Shown here: piece after piece, positions 25,655 through 32,941 of the stretch
How the letters are laid out: each line of letters begins with the position of its first letter
Numbering within the stretch: the stretch's first letter is position 1
Assembly (NCBI GenBank): GCA_052273625.1
Contig: DAVZHW010000004.1
Location: forward strand, 1-64,000
Direction of reading: 5' to 3'
Length of the DNA: 64,000 bases
Source: Fimenecus sp052273625
GTDB lineage: Bacteria > Bacillota > Clostridia > Oscillospirales > Acutalibacteraceae
Translations under genes and position numbers: made by a program
Notes under the pieces: model-generated
What the model was told of the DNA's origin: nothing
Seen by the model: only the letters and a program-made list of their open reading frames with translations
The model's database searches: none

Positions 25655-26194
25655 TTATACTACAGAAACAGAAAATGTTGCTGTATCTGTATAAGCACCG
25701 GCAAATACGGGTGCCTGAGTAAGAACAGCACCTACGGGAACAGTAGATGTGTTGTTAGGATCTCCGGCAGCTACGGTAAGGATTGTATCACCGGAAACAA
25801 TCTTTGTGCCGTTAGCCTGCATATCGTAGGCAATCTTAGTTGATGCGTTATCCGAAAGGACAAGAGCATTTTCAAAAGTTACATCAACCGTAAGATTAGT
25901 GCCGTAAGGGATGAGAACGTCCTTAGCTGTTACATTGCTTGTTACCGGAGTCTCGCCGACCTTTGCCGCTTTAATGAATTCGGGGATTGTCACGGTGTAA
26001 GTACCGGAAACAACATCGTCTGTCGGGTCATCGTTACCCTTGTCGTCAACCTTACCTGCCTGATAAAAAACAAGAGCGGTATCGGTAATGTGGTTTTCTG
26101 TAAGTGTTTTATCTGCTGCAAAGGCAGTTGTGCTTAATGTTGCAAATAACATTATTGCAAAAACTACAGCAAATACCTTTTTCATTATTCTCAT
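25655..26194 (-). CDS. Small secreted beta-rich protein
   Basis: 179 residues with a clear signal peptide (MKKVFAVVFAIMLF..., cleavage after TTAFA). The mature part reads GTYTVTIPEFIKAAKVGE, later SGDTILTVAAGDPNN and a final AGAYTDTATFSVSV. It lines up along its length with the N-terminal domain of the LRR protein encoded just downstream, so the two share a fold, probably a beta sandwich. The pattern recalls the small repeat-like domains of WxL-type surface proteins, but no WxL motif is present. No anchor is visible. AAAGGA precedes the ATG by 11 bases. Function is unknown. It may be a partner or subunit of the surface module. Confidence 0.6.
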   Translation of the reverse strand: MRIMKKVFAVVFAIMLFATLSTTAFAADKTLTENHITDTALVFYQAGKVDDKGNDDPTDDVVSGTYTVTIPEFIKAAKVGETPVTSNVTAKDVLIPYGTNLTVDVTFENALVLSDNASTKIAYDMQANGTKIVSGDTILTVAAGDPNNTSTVPVGAVLTQAPVFAGAYTDTATFSVSVV

Positions 26195-26276
26195 AGTTAA
26201 ATCATTCCTTTGTTTTATATTCCTTAACGCTTTTCTTTATCCTTGTCATTAAAGAAAAAACAATTAAGTGCTTAAA

Positions 26277-27050
26277 TTAACTAACGTGTATAATGATTTG
26301 TATAGCCGGAGAATTCATTTCTTTTCCGGTTATCAATTCGTTAGTTTTAATTCTGATTATTGCAGGATAGTCGCCTGCGTCAAACTCACGAGTTATATTT
26401 ATTTTTGATATTTTCTCGCCGGGCGGAACCATATCGGATGAATAAATTGTCTCTCCCGAGTCGGAGAGCAATATTTCAAACGAGAAGTAACAAGGATTGC
26501 CTTCGGGGTTCTCAAGCGGAATAGAGAGATTTTTGCTTGTATTAGCCGGGATTGACCAAGTGGTAAATCCTCTGACTTGGATTCCTCTCGCTTCGTTTGC
26601 TTGAGTATCGTCATCCCCACCGATATTGTGTTCTATGTTCGGACGGAATATCGAAGGTTCGATGGGACGTTGCTTGTCGCAAAATGCCAATGTAGTGACT
26701 AAACATAATAAAAGCAAAATAATAAGAGTAAGCATCAACGGAAGAAAAGAGTTCGATGTGATAGCTACATATTTGTTTTCCGTGTCTTTAAGCTTGATAT
26801 ATCCTTTTATAGATGCTGTTTTTGAACGGGTAGAATAAACATAAGATATATCACACTCATTATCACTTAATACACCCATCGGCTCGTTGTGCTTTTTGTT
26901 TTTGCGAAGTTTTAAATCTGTATATCCACAAATGTTAGCATTCTGTTGCTGTTCAAATTGAATAGGACTGATATATCGAATTTTGTGTTTCTTGCGAACC
27001 GTTTTTGTTTTATCGCCGAACAATTCAATCGTATATTTTTTGAGTTGCAT
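26277..27050 (-). CDS. Single-pass membrane protein of the surface module
   Basis: About 257 residues. The N-terminal ~100 residues are basic and cytoplasmic. One membrane segment follows (SFLPLMLTLIILLLLCLVTT), then an outside domain of ~120 residues with beta-sandwich character (TTWSIPANTSKNLSIPLENPE, later FEILLSDSGETIYSSD and FDAGDYPAIIRI). I do not recognise a family. The outer domain may bind or present one of the neighbouring surface proteins. ATG at 27050 (MQLKKYTIEL) is preferred to a start at 27077 because AAAGGA sits 7 bases upstream of it. The mRNA leader contains a strong hairpin (27080-27110). Confidence 0.55.
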   Translation of the reverse strand: MQLKKYTIELFGDKTKTVRKKHKIRYISPIQFEQQQNANICGYTDLKLRKNKKHNEPMGVLSDNECDISYVYSTRSKTASIKGYIKLKDTENKYVAITSNSFLPLMLTLIILLLLCLVTTLAFCDKQRPIEPSIFRPNIEHNIGGDDDTQANEARGIQVRGFTTWSIPANTSKNLSIPLENPEGNPCYFSFEILLSDSGETIYSSDMVPPGEKISKINITREFDAGDYPAIIRIKTNELITGKEMNSPAIQIIIHVS

Positions 27051-27079
27051 ATATATTTCCTTTCTGCTCCCACACAAAG

Positions 27080-27110
27080 CGACGGCACAAGTGTATCTTC
27101 TGTGCCGCCG
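27080..27110 (-). other. Stable hairpin in the mRNA leader
   Basis: Minus-strand RNA pairs CGGCGGCACA with TGTGCCGTCG (10 pairs, one G-U), and the flanking ACAC/GTGT extends it. No T run follows, so it is not a terminator. It lies 30 bases before the membrane-protein start and could control translation or protect the 5' end. Confidence 0.45.
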
Positions 27111-27157
27111 TTTGCGTGTTTAGGAGGAACTGATAAAAAGATATGGTCTAAAATAAC

Positions 27158-27187
27158 AAAAGCACTTTGCAATTACAAAGTGCTTTT
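27158..27187 (-). terminator. Terminator of the adhesin gene
   Basis: A perfect 12-base stem AAAAGCACTTTG/CAAAGTGCTTTT (27158-27169 with 27176-27187), 6-base loop, with T-rich sequence following on the minus strand. The stem overlaps the last codons and stop of the adhesin gene. Confidence 0.85.
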
Positions 27188-30100
27188 AGCCTTCCGTCTT
27201 TTGATAAGGGAAATTGTTATCCAGGCGGCCGAAAGGCTTGCTATTAATATAACGCTATCGTTGAAATAATCGCCGCCGGTTTTCGGAATTTCTACAGGGA
27301 TAAGCTCATTTGTCATATTGACACAGACAATCGTCTGTTCGTCCGTAATCTCAAAGGAATATTCGGTTTCATCAAGCCGATAACCCTCCGCCGCGGCGAA
27401 CTCTTGGTATGTATATTTGCCTTTCTGCAGTTTGTCAAACTCGACGACACCGTTTTCATCGGTATAGCCTTCGCGGATAATCTCGCCTTGCTCGTTGCGG
27501 ATTCTAAATCCAACATTCGGCAACAGCTTGCCGTCTGAAATGTCGGATTTCGTAATGATAAGCTTACCGTCTGCCCAAGTATTGATGGCTTCGATTTCGA
27601 CGAGCTGACCGTCCTCGGTAATTGATACGGCAATCGGTGCGTTGTCAAACAGATAGCCGTCGGGCGCGGACAATTCGATAAGCACATAGTCGCCCACCGG
27701 CACGCCCTTGAACGCAAACAAACCGTTTTCGTCACTCTCAGAGAGCATAAGCGCCGTTTCTTCGGTGAAGTCCTCGGCATCTGTGCGGAACAAGCCAAAA
27801 ACAGCACCTGCAAGTGCGTTTCCCTGTTCATCTACCTTTTTACCGTAGATGTTGCCGCGAATGATTTTGTTCTCAATCGCCTCACCGTTATTGACGGAGA
27901 TATGTACCTCTGCTGTGTCCTGTCCTGCGTACTCGAATGTCACTGGGTATTCTTTGTCGGATAAAATGTAATGTTCATCGGTGCTGTATTCTTTCACATA
28001 GGTTTTGGCACCTACGGGTAAATCTGTGTGGAAGGCTGCTGTGCCGTCCTCGTTTAAGCTGAGGATCTCCAGCAAACCGTCTTTCGGAATCACCGAGCCA
28101 TCCGCTGCCGTCAAATTTTCTGTAGCATACAGCGCAAACTGCACTTTGCTGATTTCACCATTCGTGCCGATTCCAAACATCTCGTCCTGCTCCAAAACTT
28201 TCTTGAGGTCAATAATTGCTTTTTGTCGCGCATTGGTGACCGTAATTGCCGCCGTGGTCACAGACACATTCTGCCCTGCGTAAGCAAGCGTTACTTCGTA
28301 AACAGTGGTATCCAACACCATACCGTGCGCCGCCTTTGTTTCCTCCACAAAATATTTGCCGAGATACAACGGCTTGGATTTCGCAACCCCGTTACCAATC
28401 ACAAGATTATCCACGACGGTACCCGCAGCTGCGCGAATCGTGCCGTCAGGCGTAACTATATCTTCGGCGGCGGTAATTCTGAACTCTGCGCCCTTATTGT
28501 TTGCAAGTGCAAATACAGGCTGATAAACGCCGTTTTCCTCGGTGACAGAGCTAAATACCTCGCCGAGTTTCTTGATATCGATCGTGCCTTTCTGCGCCAT
28601 ATCGGACTTGGAAATCATAACAACGGTAATGCCGCCGTCCTCTTGCATTGTTTCGGGCGTAACATCGAAGTACACAGGCGTGCTGTCAAGCACATAGCCG
28701 TAAGGGGCTTTGACTTCGACCGCCGAATAGCCTTTACCGTAAGGTAATTTTTCGGGTGTGACGAGCTTGCCCTCGCTGTCCGTATAGAAGGTGTCAACGG
28801 TCGTTGGTGTCGGATAAGTAAAGGACATTGTTATCAGATTGCCCGCAGGATCGTAAAGCTGTACGCCTGTGCCGGCAAGCGGAATCGTTTTGCCCGTTTC
28901 AGCGTCCGTCTTGGTGAATTTCAAATAGCTCTCGAAGGTGGCGTTGTTGATGATGTAGCGGTAGGTCTCGCCGTGTTCATTGATGACCACATAAAAGTCA
29001 GGAATGAACGCCGTGCCCTCGTTGCCTTTGGTCTGATGCACCGTGTAAATGCCGTAGGGCAGTTTTTTTGATTGGTCAAAGCCGTAATCGTCTGTGACCA
29101 TCAAATCCCTTTCGCGGTCATTTGCGGCGGCGTAAGAGCCAACCGACTTCAAGTACACTTCAAATTCTGCGCCGACTTCGGGTGTTTCGATTTGCGTATC
29201 TCCATTGTCGTTATGCTTGATGATAGCGATTTGTCCGAGTTTGACATCTTCGGTCACAGTCATAGAAATGGGGTTATGTTCGATTGTGAAATTGCCGGGT
29301 TCTGCGCCGATGTGGTGTACTGTTTCATCAAGCAGATACCCCTCAGAGGGTGTCAGTTCCTTGAGCGTCCAATTTTCGCCGCAAATGTATTCGCGCGAAG
29401 TAAAAGAGCCGTTTTCGTCGGTCGTGTAGGTGTCCACAAGCGTGTCGCCGTCATAAATGCCGTATACGGCATTTTTTAAAGTGGCGTCACCTTGTGCTGT
29501 GCCCGTTATGCTGTCCTGTTTTTGAACGGTTACAGTGAATTTTTTGAGGATATTTTCAAAATAAGTGTTTGTAACCGCGTTCCACGCAATGTTTGTTGTT
29601 TGACTGTCGGGAATGATATATTGAATTCCCGTATCGATTTCTTCGAGTGTGTAGCCCGAACCAATTAGAATATTGTCAAAGTGCGCCTTACCTGTGCTGT
29701 CGGTAACCGCATAGGTATCGACCGCAAGCCCGCTGTCGGAAGGTCCAAACAAATGGAAACGGTGTCCTTCAAGAATACCGTCCTCGGCGGTTTTGGTCAC
29801 AACCAAAGAGCCGCGTTTGAGAGTGTTGTTAAAGGTGACCGTCGTGGTCTGTCCCGGAAGCACGGTCACAGTCTGTGCTGTTTGCGGGACATAGTAGCCA
29901 TTGACCATTTCTGTTACGGTATATGTACCCGCAATCAAGCCCTCAGCGGTAATTGTGCCATCTGCACCCGTGCGGACATCTATTTCCACGCCGTTGCCGC
30001 TGATGTGCAGCGGGACATTTTCGATTTTGCCGTCCTCGGCGGTTTTGACAATCCGAATGTTGCCGACGGATTCAGTTTCAAGGCTGAAATATGCGTTGAC

Positions 30101-30973
30101 AGGATCTTTTAAGTCGAGTGCAACAGCGGTGGTTTGGTCAGAGCCGACTGCGTAGCCTGCACATATTGCCGGCAAAGAGGTAACATAAGAGTTGCTTGTT
30201 CTTTCGCCCGATACCGTTACGCTGTCTAAAATGCGGTCGGTGCTTATGTACAACGTGTTGCCTGATTTCGTGAAGTCCACACCGCTGCAATAGAAGCTGT
30301 ATCCGGACAAAACGCCGTTGCCGTCCGTTACGCTGCCCTCATATTTACCGGAAGAAGAATTATATTTAAGAGTGATTTCACTTGTTGCTAAATCAAGCCT
30401 TTTCGTCGCAAAACTCGGAACGGTATAATGTGACAGGATTTGGGTTTTGATATTTCCGTAAACCGCTTTGCAAGCTGTTTTATTAGAAGCGGAAGTGTTT
30501 CCGCCAAACGCACAATTAAGAAATGCGTCTTCCTGTGCCGTATTAAAATATCCTTGAACCAATGCCCAAATGACACCCTGTGTTGCCACATATTCCGTCT
30601 GCCACGTATAGCCATATTTTGTGTTACCGTCAAAGCCATATAGGAAAGCTGCGGTAATTTTCTTTTGCGTGTCTTGGGATAGTGAAGTGAAGGTCTTTTG
30701 GATTGTTTTATTACCATTTGTAAAATGTTCATTTGGCTCAACGCAATATGCAGGTCTGCCGTTGCTTGTGTGCAGATACTGATGTTGTCCGTATTTGTTC
30801 GTGCCGAAACCCGAATTTTTAAAGGAATAGTAAAAGCCGGTAATCCATTCTTTTGCACCGCTTACCTTAACCGTTTCGCCGATGCTTAAAGCGGAAACCG
30901 CTACCGACAAAGGAGAGAAAAGTATTAACACGGTAAGAATAATTGCTAAAAATCTACTTGCTTGTTTTTTCAT
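27173..30973 (-). CDS. Thioester-domain adhesin with CnaB/SpaA repeats and sortase signal
   Basis: 1266 residues. After a signal peptide (1-~29) comes a thioester domain: Cys77 (AYCVEP) and Gln132 (YVATQGVIW) are the residues that form the internal bond used to attach covalently to host surfaces. Then about nine CnaB/SpaA-like domains follow (from ~300 to 1225), each starting near a Lys strand (VTKTAEDG, KLIITKSD) and ending in an E-box-like Glu (LKELTPSEGYLLD, YQEFAAAEGY), consistent with isopeptide bonds. The C-terminus has a sortase-type signal IPKTGG, a hydrophobic segment and RRRKAK. No sortase gene is in the window. The repeat part looks G+C richer than the first 600 bases of the gene. 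AAAGGA lies 9 bases before the ATG. Confidence 0.92.
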   Translation of the reverse strand: MKKQASRFLAIILTVLILFSPLSVAVSALSIGETVKVSGAKEWITGFYYSFKNSGFGTNKYGQHQYLHTSNGRPAYCVEPNEHFTNGNKTIQKTFTSLSQDTQKKITAAFLYGFDGNTKYGYTWQTEYVATQGVIWALVQGYFNTAQEDAFLNCAFGGNTSASNKTACKAVYGNIKTQILSHYTVPSFATKRLDLATSEITLKYNSSSGKYEGSVTDGNGVLSGYSFYCSGVDFTKSGNTLYISTDRILDSVTVSGERTSNSYVTSLPAICAGYAVGSDQTTAVALDLKDPVNAYFSLETESVGNIRIVKTAEDGKIENVPLHISGNGVEIDVRTGADGTITAEGLIAGTYTVTEMVNGYYVPQTAQTVTVLPGQTTTVTFNNTLKRGSLVVTKTAEDGILEGHRFHLFGPSDSGLAVDTYAVTDSTGKAHFDNILIGSGYTLEEIDTGIQYIIPDSQTTNIAWNAVTNTYFENILKKFTVTVQKQDSITGTAQGDATLKNAVYGIYDGDTLVDTYTTDENGSFTSREYICGENWTLKELTPSEGYLLDETVHHIGAEPGNFTIEHNPISMTVTEDVKLGQIAIIKHNDNGDTQIETPEVGAEFEVYLKSVGSYAAANDRERDLMVTDDYGFDQSKKLPYGIYTVHQTKGNEGTAFIPDFYVVINEHGETYRYIINNATFESYLKFTKTDAETGKTIPLAGTGVQLYDPAGNLITMSFTYPTPTTVDTFYTDSEGKLVTPEKLPYGKGYSAVEVKAPYGYVLDSTPVYFDVTPETMQEDGGITVVMISKSDMAQKGTIDIKKLGEVFSSVTEENGVYQPVFALANNKGAEFRITAAEDIVTPDGTIRAAAGTVVDNLVIGNGVAKSKPLYLGKYFVEETKAAHGMVLDTTVYEVTLAYAGQNVSVTTAAITVTNARQKAIIDLKKVLEQDEMFGIGTNGEISKVQFALYATENLTAADGSVIPKDGLLEILSLNEDGTAAFHTDLPVGAKTYVKEYSTDEHYILSDKEYPVTFEYAGQDTAEVHISVNNGEAIENKIIRGNIYGKKVDEQGNALAGAVFGLFRTDAEDFTEETALMLSESDENGLFAFKGVPVGDYVLIELSAPDGYLFDNAPIAVSITEDGQLVEIEAINTWADGKLIITKSDISDGKLLPNVGFRIRNEQGEIIREGYTDENGVVEFDKLQKGKYTYQEFAAAEGYRLDETEYSFEITDEQTIVCVNMTNELIPVEIPKTGGDYFNDSVILIASLSAAWITISLIKRRKAKSTL

Positions 30974-31032
30974 TTTTTAATTTCCTTTCTTGTTTGTTAT
31001 ATATGTGAACGCCCTATCGGACGAATAAGAGT

Positions 31033-31062
31033 AAAAAAAGAGACTTGTTTTTACAAGTCTCT
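31033..31062 (-). terminator. Terminator after the 246-residue envelope protein
   Basis: A perfect 10-base stem AGAGACTTGT/ACAAGTCTCT (31039-31048 with 31053-31062) with a 4-base loop, running into seven T on the minus strand. It separates this gene from the adhesin gene, for which I see no clear promoter of its own. Confidence 0.85.
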
Positions 31063-31090
31063 TGTGTTTGTTTATTTAATTCTTTATAAA

Positions 31091-31831
31091 TTAATATACG
31101 ACATAAATTTCCCAAGCGGGTTCTCCATAAGTGCCAGAGCACGTTTGGGCAACAATATTGATGCCAATTACATTTTCCGGGAAATATCCAACTTCGTTAA
31201 GAACATCGTTGTAGTTCCATTCGATTTCTTCTTTAAGATGGGATTTAACTTTTGAAACTGCCTTATCTCCCGCCCACGAATACCAGCTTGTATTTGCGGG
31301 ATTGTTCCAAGAAGTTCCTTGCGTAGTCATACTTTCGTTTATTCTAAAGCCTTTGTTTACTGCATATTGCTTAATCTCCGTAACAACGGCATCGACCTCT
31401 GCTTGTGTCCATACGTGTTCAGTCTGCTGTGGTGGAGTTGTTACCGTCTCTTGTTTAGGCTTTGTATTGCCCTTGCTTCCGATTGACTTTTGAGTCGGCT
31501 TTTCTTTTGCAGAACTGCTCTTATTTGATGAGCTGCTTTTGTTTGTGTTCGGAGGACTGACCTTTGAAGGTTCTGTGGCTTCCGCTGTTATAGGTTCAGT
31601 TGTTTCCGGTTCGGTTGCTTCGGTCTCCGGCTCAGTTTCATTTTCCGTTACCGTTTCCGGTTCGGCCGAAGCAGTTTGTTCGCTGATTGTCGCTTTTTTT
31701 ATGTTGCTGTTGTGTACGCCTATCGGAACTGAAACGGATACAGCAATAACAAGAATTAAACCGATAACCGAACAAAGAACGGTGTTTCTGAATTTCTTGT
31801 CTGATTTGAATTTTTCTAAATTCATCTTCAT
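31091..31831 (-). CDS. Signal-anchored envelope protein with acidic linker
   Basis: 246 residues: short basic N-terminus, one membrane segment (TVLCSVIGLILVIAVSVSVP), a Glu/Thr/Pro-rich then Ser/Lys-rich linker (about 50-140, many ETEPET-like units), and a compact C-terminal domain (WTQAEVDAVVTEIKQYAVNKGF, ...YGEPAWEIYVVY). The layout is that of a cell-surface protein held by an uncleaved signal and reaching through the wall. I do not recognise the C-terminal domain, although similar tails occur in proteins encoded by other ICEs. GGAGG sits 9 bases before the ATG. It is the first gene after promoter P2, so it heads the surface module. Confidence 0.65.
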   Translation of the reverse strand: MKMNLEKFKSDKKFRNTVLCSVIGLILVIAVSVSVPIGVHNSNIKKATISEQTASAEPETVTENETEPETEATEPETTEPITAEATEPSKVSPPNTNKSSSSNKSSSAKEKPTQKSIGSKGNTKPKQETVTTPPQQTEHVWTQAEVDAVVTEIKQYAVNKGFRINESMTTQGTSWNNPANTSWYSWAGDKAVSKVKSHLKEEIEWNYNDVLNEVGYFPENVIGINIVAQTCSGTYGEPAWEIYVVY

Positions 31832-31881
31832 AGATATTTACCTCCGTATGTTTGTCGATGATGTGTTTGTCATCTGTAATT

Positions 31882-31918
31882 ATATTATCACGCTTTTTTT
31901 GTATATACAAATGTGCGA
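31882..31918 (-). promoter_or_regulatory. Promoter P2 of the surface module with shared box
   Basis: Minus-strand -35 TTGTAT (31905-31910), 17-base spacer, -10 TAATAT (31882-31887), about 50 bases ahead of the envelope-protein start. The box TCGCACATTTG (31908-31918) overlaps the -35 exactly as in P1 and P3. Confidence 0.65.
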
Positions 31919-31923
31919 ATTGT

Positions 31924-32919
31924 TCAAGCGTAATCGTGTTTGACGAGTTGGTTGAAGTAGGTGTCGCTTCCGTGTTGGGAGCAATACAATGATGTCAATA
32001 TGTAAGACTGCATATTCTTAATTGCTGTTTTCGATTCGGAGAGGCACATATCAACATAGGATACGTTTTCCTCGTCTAATTTTAGCAATACGCTTTTTAC
32101 TGCTTCCTGCGGAATGTCTTGACCTTTGATTTTTATGTATGGCTTGTTGCTTGTTACGGCATCCACCATCACTTGAACACACAAGTCTAAAAAATCACGG
32201 CTTATTTCTTTCTGTTCGGTCAATAAGTCATAAGAGATATTTTGCTTTATGATTTCTTCATAGGCTTTTCGTTCTTCATAAAGCGTTTGTGCTTCTTCCA
32301 TCTCATCAATCGAGTTTTCTTTTGGCTCTCTACATAACTTACTACTATATGTAGATTGATAAGGATAGTTATTTATATTATTAGTATCTTTATTATTTAA
32401 GTATTTTATTGTGTTGGATTTTCCTATATAGGGTTTTCCTATGTTGGAAAATCCAATCTGGCTATTTTCGATTTTTCCAATGTGGTTGTTTTTATCCACG
32501 TCGGATTTTCCAATGTGGCTGTTTTTATCCACATCGGATTTTCCAATGTGGCTTTCTTCATTATATATTATATTCAAATTTTCGTCAATTTCTGTCTCAG
32601 AAGTAACATTTTCTGTTACTGCTTGTTCGTAAATTGTGTACTCGGTACACAAGAGCTGACCGAGATTGTTACGGGAGCGAGAGCGTCGCAAATATCCTGC
32701 TTTTTCAAGTTCTTGAATACCTGAACGAACCGAATCGACACCGTCGCCGCTGAGTGATACCAGTCCTTTTAATGTCATATCCCATTCGGGCGGTAATGAC
32801 AAAATCAAGGTCAATAAGCCTTTTGCTTTAAGGGAAAGTTTTCTGTCCTGTAAATGATGATTAGAGATTGTTGTGTAGTTTCTGTTTTTTTCTACACGGA
32901 AAACTGTTGTCGTTGCCAT
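31924..32919 (-). CDS. Rep-like winged-helix protein (DUF6017-type)
   Basis: 331 residues. The first ~100 residues form a winged helix-turn-helix like those of plasmid/ICE replication initiators (LSLKAKGLLTLILSLPPEWDMTLKGL, then DSVRSGIQELEKAGYLRR). A linker follows with 11-residue repeats HIGKSDVDKN and several IGK/IGF units. The C-terminal ~110 residues (SRDFLDLCVQVMVDAV..., KIKGQDIPQEAVKSVL) resemble the DUF6017 domain of such proteins. It probably helps replicate the excised element or controls its genes. It ends the parAB-led operon, 23 bases after the HAD gene, with AAAGGA upstream of the ATG. The repeats could double as DNA iterons. Confidence 0.7.
   Translation of the reverse strand: MATTTVFRVEKNRNYTTISNHHLQDRKLSLKAKGLLTLILSLPPEWDMTLKGLVSLSGDGVDSVRSGIQELEKAGYLRRSRSRNNLGQLLCTEYTIYEQAVTENVTSETEIDENLNIIYNEESHIGKSDVDKNSHIGKSDVDKNNHIGKIENSQIGFSNIGKPYIGKSNTIKYLNNKDTNNINNYPYQSTYSSKLCREPKENSIDEMEEAQTLYEERKAYEEIIKQNISYDLLTEQKEISRDFLDLCVQVMVDAVTSNKPYIKIKGQDIPQEAVKSVLLKLDEENVSYVDMCLSESKTAIKNMQSYILTSLYCSQHGSDTYFNQLVKHDYA
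32473..32571. repeat. 33-base tandem repeat inside the Rep-like gene
   Basis: Units starting TTTTCCAATGTGG begin at 32473, 32506 and 32539, exactly 33 bases apart. The first two are full copies differing at two positions, and the third is partial. A related but diverged copy (TTTTCCTATGTTGG) lies further left. They encode the 11-residue HIGKSDVDKN repeats. Confidence 0.85.
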
Positions 32920-32941
32920 TTTAACAGTCCTTTCTTAAAGT

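Noticed and set aside
27313..27831. 172-codon minus-strand frame within the adhesin gene
   Set aside because: Out-of-frame shadow of the repetitive CnaB coding region. Unlike tnpV, it has no family match, promoter or ribosome site.
32409..32606. Repeats as a CRISPR array
   Set aside because: The repeats are contiguous 33-base units without spacers, lie in frame in a coding region, and no cas genes are present.
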